In this document: positions 9,900 to 20,563 of the stretch, piece by piece | Layout: every line of letters begins with the position of its first letter | Numbering within the stretch: the first letter of the stretch is position 1 | DNA from: Massospora cicadina | Lineage: Eukaryota; Entomophthoromycota; Entomophthoromycetes; Entomophthorales; Entomophthoraceae | Assembly: GCA_022478985.1 (NCBI GenBank) | Contig: JAKSZP010006688.1 | Coordinates: forward strand, 62,001 to 126,000 | DNA: 64,000 nucleotides | Direction: 5' to 3' | Translations under genes and position numbers: made by a program | The notes under the pieces: generated by a model | Databases searched by the model: none | Seen by the model: only the letters and a program-made list of their open reading frames with translations | Told to the model about the DNA's origin: nothing

Positions 9900-11480
9900 A
9901 GTGGAGGCTGATCCCTACGAAAATGCGACTAGGGAAGAGAGATGGAAATGTCAGTACTTGCCAAAAGCAATACCCCAGATCAGGGAGGAATCAACAGAAC
10001 AAGAAAAGGCAGTTAGCAAATAACCCTGAGTAATCCCAATAGGGCACCAGAGCCAGAAGATTTGTCTTGAGTGCTTGCCAATGTGCTTCATCAAGAACAT
10101 TGGACATATGAGCTGGCATTGAGCAAGGGATATTAGGCGGGGGTTGCCAAATCATGCCCCAATAAAAGCCTAGGGTAAAGGTACTGATGGGATGTGCCAG
10201 AAATGAGATAGTCATTCAGGGAGCAGAGGGCATACTGAAGACGACTATGAGCTTCTTGGAAGTAAAAGCAGAATAAGCAATGGAAGCCAAGAGGCTAGAA
10301 GCTTTGTGTCCCAACTTTGAAGACCTTGGATGACAAAGCGGAGGGGATATGATGCAACTTCTCAGTATAGGATGTTTTTGAGATTGGAGGGGTTCAGAGT
10401 TATGGATAGAGTATTGGTTACTCAGGTCCACAATTCTGCATAGGGGAGTTTGAAATGTTCATAGTTTCTGATGGCTAGATAGTTGACATAATAGCTGGTT
10501 TGTAAAAATAGCTGAGTCAGAAAAGGAACTCTGGAAGCAAGTTAGATCTGGAAAGGAATTATTGATCAAGAGTGGAGGGCATTGCTTCAGGAGGTTTGAA
10601 GATGATTTAAGGAGTATTTGAAATTAGAGCTGAATCCTAGAGAGTTTCAAAATATAACATGGGAATTGATGACAGAGGGAGAATTGGTCACAAGTTGTTT
10701 GAGATAATCATTAACCTGGTTTTGTTAAGGTTGGATACCATTTCTGGTAATTCCACAGAAGGACTGGTCATGGGTACCTGACTAGGAATATGAGTCCTAG
10801 GAAAACCGTAGAAGAGGTTCCATTGTGCAGATCAATTCATCAGTTGAAAGAGCCAAAGATCTTTATCAGACATGCTGTTGAGTAGTTGTTGGTACCAAGA
10901 CTTCAAATTTGACATATGAGCTGAATGAGAAAAGGGATTCCAGACTTTTATAATAGTTGGCATTATGCACTTTGTAATTAATTAAGCTCTAATTTTGGGG
11001 AAATTAATCTCAAAATTAATGAGATAAGCTCTCCAGAGAAGAATTAAGAATGATATGAGCCAAGAAATTTATGAGAAAATAACAAGAGTGAATATAAATG
11101 AGCATTCTTAATTGTGCCACGAAATGAGCATTGATGGCAAGAATCTCCTGTCAAGGATGAGGAGGAAAATCAGGAAATTAAGATAATCGACAAAGAATCC
11201 TGAATATGATAGCAGGTCATATGCACTGATGGGGGAACCCAGATTCTGGGATCAGTATTGTAACAAGTAAATTGATCAGCCCAGCATGACAGAAGGTCAT
11301 GGGGACTGCTCTCTGAGTAGGCGGTAGCAAGGAGGAAGAGGAAGAGAACTGCATGCTGAAGGTTGTCCTGAGCAGCATTGACTACAAATCAAATGTGCTC
11401 TGCTAGAGCCCAAGAAGCATTCAACCTGGTGTCCAAGGCGGTATTCTCCTTTACCAATCCTATTCTTGCTGAAAATCTAG
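9900..11480 (-). pseudogene. A1 antisense ORF region (unknown protein)
   Basis: Read on the minus strand, long open pieces at 9991-10215 and 10216-10431, plus pieces near 11100-11450, encode peptides alignable with minus-strand frames of A2 (54880-56510). Shared words are H-F-K-L-P-Y-A-(E/K)-L-W, S-S-K-L-x-H-(K/E)-A-S-S-L, G-M-I-W-Q-P, I-P-C-S, A-H-M-S-x-V-L, L-K-T-N-L, and near the LTR E-N-T-A-L-D-T and A-A-Q-D-N-L. The presumed ATG of A2 (56013) is lost here. I do not recognise the protein. Antisense ORFs between integrase and 3' LTR are known from plant Tat-type elements; here the host appears fungal. Confidence 0.5.
11042..11113. promoter_or_regulatory. Conserved 10-bp inverted repeat upstream of the antisense ORF (A1)
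   Basis: AATTAAGAAT at 11042-11051 and ATTCTTAATT at 11104-11113 are perfect inverted arms ~50 bases apart. The same arms and spacing occur in A2 (56074-56145). They lie upstream of the antisense ORF start and could be part of its leader. Confidence 0.5.
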
Positions 11481-11482
11481 TC

Positions 11483-11493
11483 AAGAGGGGGGA
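11483..11493 (+). other. Polypurine tract of A1
   Basis: AAGAGGGGGGA directly precedes the 3' LTR start TGTTTTAGG. It is the expected plus-strand primer site for reverse transcription. Confidence 0.7.
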
Positions 11494-11755
11494 TGTTTTA
11501 GGATTTTTGCCCATCTTTCCAACTGTCTAGATTACCATGGATTGCTAGGGGATAATTCCTTATAGCAAGTGAATTGGATATCATTGACCCCAATTTTGGG
11601 TTATTATTATTTGGGAGATTTTAGGTAATTTGCCTTTTTTGGATCCATCAGGGATTAATCCAGGTGAATACTTAAGATCTTGTCAGGAAGAGTTGCCGAA
11701 GAAATGGGGGCAACTAATAGTTGATCAATGATTAACTATCAGGTGTACCAATTGA

Positions 11756-11784
11756 GATCAGTTGGTTTTCATCACCAACTGATT
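11756..11784 (+). promoter_or_regulatory. LTR hairpin H2, A1 3' copy (perfect)
   Basis: Arms GATCAGTTGGT (11756-11766) and ACCAACTGATT (11774-11784) pair over 10 Watson-Crick bases plus a terminal G-T, with loop TTTCATC. Other copies use different bases in the stem but stay paired. Confidence 0.7.
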
Positions 11785-12111
11785 GGGAATGAGTAGTAAG
11801 TTGTGAGGCGAGTGATGCCACTTGCAACTAGTATATTAATCAGTTGGTTTGCAACCTGCCATAATGGGTAACAAGTCCCATTACCTAAGCAGGTCACTCA
11901 TCAAATATGGTTGGTTTGATGGGATCAAGTAGAAAACCTTAGGGACACGTTTTCTGTCTCTTTTCATTTTAGGTCTCGAGGATGTCCAATGAAGGAATCT
12001 AACCAAGATGGGGAAGACCATCGCTGGTGAGACAAAAAAGGGAAAAGTAACAGCAACAGCTGCCATTTCAAGGCTGAGGCACCAAATGAGGGTTGATCTC
12101 TTACCTCCCTT

Positions 12112-12119
12112 TATAAATT
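12112..12119 (+). promoter_or_regulatory. TATA box in LTR A1-3'
   Basis: TATAAATT at the conserved LTR position, preceded by CCCTT. Confidence 0.55.
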
Positions 12120-12699
12120 TACTTATAATTCACTTAATGAAAACACAAAAAACTTGGAAATTAGCAAAATTCATTATTGGTTTTAGATCTATTCATCTTC
12201 AGGAAATTATTGCTATGTGCTTTGATTGGGGACTCTTTAATAGGATAAAATGTAAGGATCAAGGATCCTTAGAAGAGAAGCTGAGATGAGATGGGAATTG
12301 CTGCCAACCTCATGTCACCAGAGAGAGGCCATAAACTAGGATCTGAGCATGGATCAAGATAGGCGGATAAGGGTATAACTTCCTACTGAAGACGCCAAGG
12401 ATATTTCGTGGGGAAACACAGGTTGAGAGTTGGACCAAAAACTTGTTATATATTTAACTACAGATAATAGTCTTCATACTAATATCAATCATATATCAAA
12501 TATCATCAGACAACACGAAGAGTACACATACCAAACCTGTGCAAGTTTTTCAATTAGTGGTACTTATTCATGAATAATCAACAAAACACTCAAACTTTAT
12601 CAGGTTGTAATACATTTTTCTGCAAAGTGAATTCACAAGCAAAATTTACCGCCATGAAAATAATCATCCATGTAAATTTTGAGGCCTTTTCTTTGCCTC

Positions 12700-13076
12700 A
12701 AAACCTATCTTCAAGCTGAATATAATATTGCTGATTTTATTTTAAGCTGTATTGACATCCCAGCTCTACTAGAGACCTCCAGTGCTTGACTCCCAACCTG
12801 CAGATAACTCCACTCCTCTGCTCTCTGCCTTGTGCCACCAAAATCTCCATATGCCTCTACTCTTGAAGAGCTACTCAATCCCTTGCCCCTTCCACCATGG
12901 TCAGATAAGCAATTTCCCACTGTCCCACCTGGTTGATTGTGTTTTTTGTTGTGTTTGTTTCAATCTGCTCATTTCAGGCGTTTGGCTCATTTTTTGTTGT
13001 TTTAATTTACTTTTTTCTCTTTAAGCTTTTTGGTATTGTCTGTCCCCTGGTCAGCTTGCCTCAAATAAATTTACTT
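12700..13076 (+). mobile_element. LINE L1, 5'-truncated 3' end
   Basis: The stretch from the ACCATGGTCAG block near 12893 to CTCAAATAAATTT at 13076 aligns with the 3' ends of L3 and, more loosely, L2. They share CCCACCTGGTT and the tail TGTCTGTCCCCTGGTCAGC. It contains only the C-terminal coding scraps and 3' UTR. The 5' boundary and TSD are not resolved. 12603-12700 shows nothing I recognise. Confidence 0.6.
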
Positions 13077-13130
13077 TATTTTTGTTTTTTACTTAAGAAA
13101 TTCTTTACCTATAATTTTTGAAGGTGGGCA

Positions 13131-13328
13131 TGTAAGAAAAGTATCTATAACTATACTGTTCCTAGCAGGGCAATGCATGGTGCACAGAACCAACGCCAGG
13201 AAACTAGTCATTAGAAGAAAAGAAAGTAGAGCCCCGCAGAGTGTGCTTGAGCTCAAGTAACTTAAGGCGAAGGTGGTTTTTGATATATAAAAGAACAAAC
13301 ACTGGACTAACAACAAGGCTGAAGTGAA
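13131..13328 (-). mobile_element. M1, first part of an M-family element 3' end, split by L2
   Basis: The plus strand from TGTAAGAAAAGTATCTATAACT aligns with the left ends of M2 (20858) and M3 (26337), with many transition-type differences. On the minus strand the hydrophobic frame of M stays open here, ending C-T-M-H-C-P-A-R-N-S-I-V-I-D-T-F-L against C-I-P-H-H-L-A-G-N-E-R-V-T-D-T-L-L in M2. It is interrupted at 13328 by LINE L2 and continues at 18602. Confidence 0.6.
13312..13328 (+). repeat. L2 target-site duplication, left copy
   Basis: AACAAGGCTGAAGTGAA. The right copy at 18602-18618 differs by one base (G for A). Seventeen bases is typical of target-primed reverse transcription. The host sequence is M1. 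Confidence 0.75.
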
Positions 13329-14830
13329 ACTTTTCTCTATCGTTGCAAACACTTTTGCACCAAATTTTAATTCAATTCTAGGTAAAATTGATAATCTCAT
13401 TGAGGAGATTAATTTGCACCCAGTGTTAAGGAGCAGTTGGGCGAGTAAAGTTAAGGGCACAGGTGTAGGCCCCACATCAATCAAGTTTTGTAAACACCCC
13501 AGCGAATCCAGTGGAATTGATAGAATTAATAGTAAAAAACTGGCGGTTACCATTCCCCCATAAATTTTGGCCTAAAAAGCTCGCTGAAACCAGTTCATCA
13601 ATATGCCACACTCCCAACTACTATTGTTGGTGAAACATGGGGCTTATGTTTTCCTGGATATCCAACAAACGGTGCTTTGGGAGAAGTTTTGTGGAGATGT
13701 ACACACACATTTCCCAAATGCAGTGTACGTTGCACCACACTACATACCTCATAGTTGGCTGGATCTTGGATTCAAAAACAAAGATGCAGTGGATGAAGCT
13801 GCAAAAGTGCATGTATTAGTGGACCTCCCAGATGGTCAACAGATAGTTGAAACAAAGCACACCCACTGGACTAAATCAAACCAAATTTTATAACTTTTGA
13901 CTTCCTACCTACTACAGTCAAGAATACCGTGCTGGAGCACCACTTGAAGGCTGAGCTCGCTGAATATGGGGAAATTCAATCCTTTGAGATGCAGCGCTTT
14001 ACGCTCATGCCACACCTGTGCACAGGCAAAGCGATTGCTGTTCTCACCCCATCCGTGGGGATAGCAGAAGATTTGACTCAAATCCCACATATTGCTTTTA
14101 TTAAAATTAATGGGCAAGTCTCCCGCCCATTCAGGATCACCGTGGATAGCGCGCCTCCTATCTGAACTTTCTGTAACACTTTTGGCCACAAGGCCCACAT
14201 CTGCCCCACCAAGGAGAGCATTACTCAAACTGAAATAATCTCAGATGCAATGTGCAGTGCAGACGCTCACTATGAACCAGCAGTAGACACCGATGCAGAC
14301 TTCCCATGGGGTGCACAAGGATGCTACATTCAGGTAAAGCCTGTGTCCCCACAGGAGCGTAAGAAGGCCAAGCAGGCCCACAAGGCAGCAGCCAAGGAGG
14401 CGGCAAAGACTGCGTCCATGATCCTGCCAGCCCAGCTCCAGGAGGACATTGAGACATTTGCAGCAGAAGTGGCTCATGTATCCTTTCACCAATCAGACTA
14501 AGACACCCAAGCCGATTAGGCCACCCAAGCTGAAAACCCAATGGGTGAGTCAGTTTCACCTGACCAATGCTACCAAGCATCAATTGGAACTGAATTGCTC
14601 AACAAAATTTCTGCCAAAATTACACCTTCATGCAATGGTGCACCACAAGTGCACACAACGCCAAAAATTCGTCCCACAGTGGGGAAAAACAGAAGGCAAA
14701 ATCCAATGAGAACCCCACAGCTAAAGCTTCCCATACCAAACCATAATCTGTAGCACAGAATAACCACGCAGCCAAGCAGCGACATGCTGAGAACAAGAAG
14801 GATGAAGGGCATGGGTGTCCTTCCCCTTGC
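13329..14830 (+). pseudogene. L2 ORF1, zinc-knuckle nucleic-acid-binding protein
   Basis: Pieces in three frames: 13329-13563, 13603-13893, 13929-14165 and 14250-14501. The central part has L-C-T-G-K-A-I-A-V and later I-P-H, P-F-(R/C)-x-T-x-D-x-A-P-P-I, also seen in M3. The knuckle then reads T-F-C-N-T-F-G-H-K-A-H-I-C-P with its first Cys replaced by a TGA at 14163-14165. After it comes an Ala/Lys-rich helix (K-K-A-K-Q-A-H-K-A-A-A-K). In LINEs ORF1 coats the element RNA. Length in total about 500 codons. Confidence 0.7.
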
Positions 14831-14842
14831 ACCTAAGATGCG

Positions 14843-15720
14843 ATGGGGGGAGCCTTTACTTTAGGGACCTTGAACATCGCTGGACTCAAGGCCTCACCAT
14901 CCCAGTCTAGAAAACTGAGTTTTTTTTTAAAAATAATTTACCTGTGGACATTCTGGCCATTCAGGAAATCCACTGTCCGCATGGTGCAGATGAAGCATGG
15001 GCAACCATGCTCCTCCCTTCCCTTTCCTTTTGGTCTATGTACTGTGGGATGCTTGTATAAGTGAACTGAAGTTTTAAATTTACTTCATAAAAAATGTACC
15101 TTGACAGCCATGTCCTTGTAGTCACCTTTTTTTGAGATGATGAAATGCACTTTGTGTTAACATTTATGCCCCAACCTGTGCATGAGATCATTAGGAATCC
15201 TTCTCAGCTTTCAATTCCCTTCCAAACCCCCTGGCCCGTTTGTAGTTGGTGACATGAACTGCTGGATGAACCCAACCACAGACTGCTGGCCCTCGTCGCC
15301 TACACCCCCACAGGGACATGTTGAACTTTGCATTCTCAAAGCCACCCTAGGGTTGTTAAATACTCTGCCACATAGTGCACCGCTACTCACTAACATGTCA
15401 CGCCCCCATGTGCACAACGGCCATCTAAGGTTCATGACCCACATTGACCTTATTCTCGTGCCATTGAAATTTCAATCCCAAATTTCCCACTTCACCACGA
15501 CAAAAAGTGATTTATCTGACCACATAATGGTATCAGTTTCCTTCCATTTGTCCAATCCAGTGACCCAGGCGCCGAAGTGGTACAAACTCCACCCCACCGA
15601 GATCATATCACCAAGATTTTCCTCATGGGTGGAAACTGTGACCTCAGCTCCAGATTCTTCACACCATTATATGCAGACCCTATTTCCACCTGGTCAACCT
15701 TCAAAGTGAGCACAATCTGC
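14843..15720 (+). pseudogene. L2 ORF2, APE-type endonuclease domain
   Basis: It opens F-T-L-G-T-L-N-I-A-G-L (14857 on), the usual LINE endonuclease start. I-L-A-I-Q-E-I-H-C around 14960 (shifted frame) has the catalytic Glu. V-V-G-D-M-N-C near 15245 matches G-D-x-N. H-I-D-L-I-L-V near 15442 and L-S-D-H-I-M-V-S-V near 15512 match the C-terminal D and S-D-H motifs. Role: nicks the target DNA to prime reverse transcription. At least two frameshifts. Confidence 0.75.
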
Positions 15721-15836
15721 CAGGCTCACCACCTCTCCTCCTATCACTCATGGGCTGCCTCAGCAGTTATTTTTCACACGCTGGCAGAGGTGGACCACCT
15801 GGAGTCTAACATCCCTGCTGCAGGCTAAAGCCCAGC

Positions 15837-17100
15837 TTGGGGTCACAAGTGGGCAGAGTGTCCGCTCACCTCAATGCACTGGTAAGGCAACATAAGCATC
15901 AGGTTTGTGTTCAGTATAAAGCAAAGCATATAACAGCGGGTGATACATGTTCCACTTACCTTTTTCAAAAAATCTTCACACTGCGCCAGAGCTTGGCCTG
16001 CACACAGGTGCAAAGGCCAGACCACTCCGTCGCGGATATGCTGGACAAAGTGGCGATTGAAATACAAATTTATTACTCCAAATTGTATTACTCCGATCCA
16101 GTTCAGCTGGCCAAAGTGGACAATCTTCTTAAAAGTACACATATCCGCACCATTTCCCATTTTCTGGAGTTAATGAATTTGATTACTCAGAATGAACTCT
16201 GGTCTGCCGTTCATGGTGCACCGTACAGGAAATGCCCAGGTCCAGATGGCATCCCTTATGAGGTCTATAAGAAGTATTTCAAAAAATTTTCCTCCTTGCT
16301 GATTGCCTCTCTGAACCAATGCCTTATGGAAATGCGCCTGCTACCTGGAGGGCAAGAGGTCTTCATGATAACGTTGTACAAGAAAGGGGATAAGCTGGAC
16401 TTGGCCAACTGGCGCCCCATTTTAATCACTAACACAGACACAAAAACCTTTTACTAAAATCATGGCTAACCGTCTAGGGGTTGTTGCCTCTGATCTCATT
16501 TCCCAAAACAATTTGGTTTCATCCCCAAAAGGTCAATTTGGGACAATATACACACCATAGCCAACGTATGTCAATCTACGGCTTCTGGAGCACTTATGTT
16601 TTTAGACCAGCAGAAGGCCTATGATAGAGTCAACTAAGATTACCTCAGAGCCAGCCTCCACAAGTTCCACCTCCCCTTTCGCTTCATTAATTGGGTGATG
16701 TTGCTAACGGAATCCGCCACAATGGCTGTGCATGGCCCTGTCTTCCTCACGGATGTAGTCCTCCATCAAAGGGGCCTAAGCCAAGGGGACCCTCTTAGCC
16801 CACTCTTGTATACTTCAGCCTTGACCCACTTCTTCAAAATGTGAATTCCCGCTTTAATGGTGTCCATGTGCAAGGCCAAGCACCAGTCAAGATGTTGGCA
16901 TTTGCTGATGATTGTGTGGTTGGGGTGTATAACAATCATGATGTACGCGTGCTTGAAGATACTATCAAGGTTTACTCCAGGGTAAGTAATGCTGCATTTA
17001 ACGCCTTTAAACCCGAAATTGTTCTCCTTGGTTGGTATCAAGCCCGCTGGGCCCCAGCGACCCCATTTTCTACTTACCTCATCAATTAGCTCACGGGATC
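15837..17100 (+). pseudogene. L2 ORF2, reverse transcriptase domain
   Basis: Motifs in order: C-P-G-P-D-G-I-P-Y-E-V-Y (about 16230), L-A-N-W-R-P-I-L-I (about 16400), L-D-Q-Q-K-A-Y-D-R-V (motif A, about 16592), G-L-S-Q-G-D-P-L-S-P-L-L-Y (motif B, 16771-16805) and F-A-D-D at 16901-16912 (motif C). This is a classic non-LTR RT. A 206-codon open piece covers 15837-16457. Frame changes occur near 16445 and 16840. A TAA lies in the D-R-V-N-*-D stretch. Confidence 0.85.
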
Positions 17101-18540
17101 GCTTGGCTTGCCCACCCCACACTGCCCCGCCTGTGCTCCACTTTGTGCCACGCCCTACCGTTGGCCCTGTCCACCATTTGGGGGTTTGGCTGGAGGCAGG
17201 AGGGTACGCCTCAATGATGATGAAAAATCATATCCTAGAAAACGTTATGAAATGCATAGCTTCCCTCAAATCCCGACAGACCTCCCTTACAGGCAGGGTA
17301 GTGCTAGCCAACTCTATGCTCCTTTCTAAAGTTTGGTTTGGGGGCCACGACATCGCTTTTTCCCCTTGTTTCTTCAAGTCATTATACGCCCTTCTACAAG
17401 GGTGGCTTTGGTTAGGCCGCCCACCGCCAGTGCTCCTGGATGTCATTTTTGGCCCTCGCCATAGTGGTGGTATGGGCCTGCTCAACTTTGAGGCCCATGC
17501 TGCCAAAATCCTTGGCACCTGGATCGCCACCATCACCAGCCCTATGATCTCAGTCCAGCACTGGTCCCATATGGCCTGTTCCAACTTCTCCCGCGCCCTG
17601 GGCCTCAGCAATCCTACCCACCCCCACTCTCTGTTAAAATATTTTGACTCACATCCTTCTGCTATGAGCCCACATGGGACATCGCCCCACTTCAAAGGAT
17701 CCTCCTCAACATGCGGAGTGCTGAGTAGAGAATTTGCATCTGTGGGCACACCGCCCAGAGGGGGCGCCCTTCTCCTCGGTTCACCCAGGAAGTACAAGGA
17801 CTACCCATTTTGAACGGAGTGATACCCATGAGGTCTTTATCATATCCAGGGTGGACTACCTGGACATGGTGGACATCCCCTACTCCCTGGATACCCAGAA
17901 AGCCTTATGGAAGTACAACTACCACCATCTTCTGCAGCCGCATATTTGTTCCCATGTGTAGCGCTGCTTAAGATGGGTATACAATACTGCCAAGCGCTCT
18001 AACAAATTGCACTCATCTTACGTCGTGTGTGGCCAGTATGGAACGTTGGTTTACCGCCTGGAATAGTGCCCTACATCAAAAGCAATATGGCATGAGGTAC
18101 AACGTCTATTTCGCCAGGATCAGGCACAGCCCTTCAGCCTGTCTCAGGACATGTTTGCTTTATCCATGGTTTCCCCTCTACCACCTTCCCTCCAAGTCTT
18201 AGTAGTTGCAATCACTATGTGGACTATCCATACGATTGTCTTAGATGCTATCTCAGGCTCTACCCCATTCTCCTGGAAGCTCTACGACGGTTCCAGTCAC
18301 ACCTTGTAGACCACTTTCAAGCGTGGATGTTTGGGTACCTCTCACCCCATCGCAGCCAGATGGTCTCATCCTGGTTCCCAGTTTGGTTCATAATTATAAA
18401 CCCTTTCCTACATACATGCTCAAAAGTGGCGCCAGCCCCTGCACAGGTTACCCCCTCCCATTCTCCTGGCGTTCCCGCTGACAACAGGAGATAGTGTCTG
18501 CTTCTCTGGGGTGCCCTCCTCTCGCTAAAGTTCGTTTTTT
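17101..18540 (+). pseudogene. L2 ORF2, C-terminal region
   Basis: An open piece of 274 codons (16989-17813) has V-H-H-L-G-V-W-L, the post-RT motif common in LINEs, then L-L-S-K-V-W-F-G-G and G-M-G-L-L-N-F-E. These words are typical of the thumb/C-terminal domain. Further pieces run to about 18490 in other frames. No RNase H domain or second Cys motif is clear. The minus-strand frame at 17228-17797 is its shadow. Confidence 0.6.
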
Positions 18541-18601
18541 TCTTTAGTTTTTTTATTGGAAGTGTCCATCCCCTGGTTGGCCTTCCCTGAATAAAATTAA
18601 A
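18541..18601 (+). terminator. L2 3' tail
   Basis: TGTCCATCCCCTGGTTGGCC, then CCTGAATAAAATTAAAA. The counterparts in L1 (13047-13076) and L3 (~30994-31029) read TGTCTGTCCCCTGGTCAGC ... TCAAATAAAT. A conserved tail in three copies points to RT recognition, and AATAAA may serve as a poly(A) signal. Confidence 0.6.
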
Positions 18602-18663
18602 AACAAGGCTGGAGTGAACCCCAAAGAGGGGTCCATACCCAAGCAGTGCTCTGGGCTAGAGTG
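18602..18663 (-). mobile_element. M1, second part
   Basis: Begins with the right L2 duplication, then GAACCCCAAAGAGGGGTCCATA, matching GTGGACCCCAGAGGGGAGTCCATAA of M2 at ~21050. It is cut at 18664 by the LTR of Gypsy C. Confidence 0.55.
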
Positions 18664-19413
18664 TGTCAGAAATTTGCCCTTGCAGCTAAAAAATAAGAAT
18701 GTTTAAGGTTGAATTCAAACAAAAAGGGGAACTATCAGCCTTTTGCAATTCTCCAATGCCATTAAGAGCGGTATTTATGATAATGTTGATGATATCAGCC
18801 AAAAGACCCTGGCCAATTCACGTTGGAATCCCATTAATTGGGGTAACCCCATTATGAGACCTTCTTGGGCGATTTATAGTAAAATTGAACGATCAGATTA
18901 CTCTGCCCACTTGATGGACCATGGGGCGACCATTGGCTGGCACGCCCCCATCCACAACTAGGTACTTCCAAGCACATTCATGGGGACCATCCCCTTTTAT
19001 AGAGGTGGTGAAGATCCTCCTAGGTGAAAGTATTTTATCCAACAGTGATTGGGTAAAATATATCAGAACATTACTGCATGGGTACATTTTACTTTAAAAA
19101 CCCCAACCTTCGTTTTATGAAAAATTTAACTCACTTTACCCACGATCTGGTAGGAATGAAACCCATATTACCTAATTCAGAAGAATTGAAGCAGTTCCAA
19201 AACTATCCTCAAATTCCCCCAACCCTCAAAATTAGGTTAAATACAGATTAGGTGGATATTGAGGGGATCACTTTTCCTATATTACCTCACGCTCCTAATA
19301 AAACCCCATAAAACCCAAGTTTTATTAGAAGTTTATTTTACAATTTTCATTAAAAGCTTTTGTGGGTTCCAGCGGCGTATGCACCAGCTAGCACAAGATA
19401 GCTGGGTTCTACA
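18664..19413 (+). repeat. 5' LTR of C
   Basis: Starts TGTCAGAAATTTGCCCTTGCAGC and ends CTACA. Aligns with the 3' LTR of D (36113-36891): ATTTGCCC-TxxCAGCT, AATAAGAATG, TATCAGCCAAAAGAC-CTGG, TTAATTGGGGTAAC, CATGGGTACATT. Confidence 0.75.
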
Positions 19414-19416
19414 AAT

Positions 19417-19436
19417 TAGTGCTCACTACAGGGGGC
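19417..19436 (+). other. Primer-binding site of C
   Basis: TAGTGCTCACTACAGGGGGC, three bases after the LTR. The first G after T is changed to A, as in A1. Confidence 0.7.
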
Positions 19437-19461
19437 GCCAGTACACTAAAAATCATTAAAA

Positions 19462-20260
19462 ATGGAGTCTACAACCATGAGTAAGCCCTCCCACTTTTCC
19501 TCTTCACATGGAATCACGTTTAGTTGTTCTGGAAAAGCAACTAACAAGCGCTCTATCACGACTCACTGAACTTGAGCAGCGTCCTCTAAAACCATGTTTT
19601 AATGACAAGTTTATCCCTGGCAAAGGGAGAATTACTACCTTTTTGTATGTTTACGAAGCTGCCATGGATTGTGAAATGGACAAGCAAAAAGTGCAACACA
19701 TCCTTCCTTGTTTAAGCCGTCTAGCACAAGAAATGATAGCCCCTAACATGAGCCCTTCATACACCAGGGTGGAAGTGAAGGAGGCCCTTTTCTGAATTTT
19801 GATCACAACAGAATCTAAACAGAGAAAAACAGGCCTTTATGCACCTTAGTAGGTTTGAAGTTGAATCAACCATTGCCTTTGCTGAATGCTTTTACCTCGC
19901 TGCGCAAAGGTTGTCCACCTCTAACATACTTACCCTTGATGATGCTATCGACGCCCTGTTAACTGGGCTAGCCTATCAACCCTCTCTAGCCAGACATATC
20001 GCCTCAGTAAAACGCCATTTCAAAAACATCCGCAATCTAAAGGAGACTTTAGTAGATGTTGCCGATTTCTATTCATGTGTAACTCCTGAAGAAGCTGATG
20101 TGACATCTTCAGCTCTCACTATTGAGGAGCTATCCCTGTTAAGCTGTTGGGAGTGCGTTCATCTGTGCCTATCCTCCCTACAAAACCTGCTCCCTCAGTG
20201 CGACTTAAAAAAGTAGTATAAGTCATATGGCCGCACAAGCTCACTAAAGCTGCTGTGCCT
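19462..20260 (+). pseudogene. C gag
   Basis: Open pieces 19508-19795 and 19839-20216 in different frames. The first has A-L-S-R-L-x-E-L-E-Q, N-D-K-F-I-P-G and F-L-Y-V-Y-E-A-A-M, repeated in D (F-R-D-K-F-I-P-G; F-F-Y-V-Y-E-S-A-M) and E (F-L-F-M-Y-E-V-S-M). The second has F-A-E-C-F-Y-L-A-A-Q and A-L-L-T-G-L-A. These suit a capsid-type Gag. No zinc knuckle found. Confidence 0.65.
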
Positions 20261-20563
20261 ACCCCTCCAGATAAGCTGGTATATGCGCGCTCTAAGACTA
20301 CCCAATCTTCTGTGGCCATTTTCTCCTACCTCCATCGCAGCCTTACCCGTTGTTGAAAATACCATTGGGGAGGAATATGAGGGGGGTTCTGATGAAATTG
20401 GTTACTACATATTGGGAGCCCCTGCAGAAATAGATGTGCTTGATCATTTGAACGCTGGAGGAGTAGATGAGACCACAATACCTAAGAAACGTACCTCAGC
20501 CAAATACTAGGAGGTTCAAAGGTTATTGACACTGCTAGCGATAATTACCAATTCTTAGCTGGC

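Larger units (their letters stand above)
1769..12602 (+). mobile_element. Gypsy-type LTR retrotransposon A1 (degenerate)
   Basis: The 5' LTR is 1769-2865 and the 3' LTR 11494-12602. The PBS is at 2868, the polypurine tract at 11483-11493. The internal order is gag with zinc knuckle, protease, RT, RNase H, integrase, then a ~2-kb tail that carries an antisense ORF. The order RT-RH-IN places it in Ty3/Gypsy. There is no chromodomain. Many stops and frameshifts make it non-autonomous. Flanks gaagg (left) and ggttg (right) do not match, so no TSD is claimed. The 1.4-kb insertion at 3344-4718 lengthens the element. Confidence 0.85.
11494..12602 (+). repeat. 3' LTR of A1
   Basis: 1109 bp, starts TGTTTTAGGATTTTTGCCCA and ends CTTTATCA. 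It is homologous throughout to 1769-2865 but clearly diverged, so the element is old. The hairpin H2 is perfect here. Confidence 0.85.
13329..18601 (+). mobile_element. LINE L2, near full-length non-LTR retrotransposon
   Basis: 5.27 kb between 17-bp duplications. ORF1 has a zinc knuckle, ORF2 an APE-type endonuclease and an RT. It ends in a conserved tail (CATCCCCTGGTTGGCC ... GAATAAAATTAAAA) shared with L1 and L3. There is no long poly(A). It carries many stops and frameshifts and is inactive. ORF1 is homologous with the ORF1 of M3. It inserted into the 3' part of M1. Confidence 0.85.

Noticed and set aside
1764..12607. TSD for A1
   Set aside because: Flanks gaagg and ggttg do not match; no duplication is claimed.
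13089..13553. 154-codon minus-strand ORF as one gene
   Set aside because: It spans the M1/L2 boundary at 13328. Only the M1 part has a homologue on that strand; the other part is the shadow of L2 ORF1.
17228..17797. 189-codon minus-strand ORF
   Set aside because: Complement of the L2 ORF2 C-terminal region, which carries LINE motifs on the plus strand.
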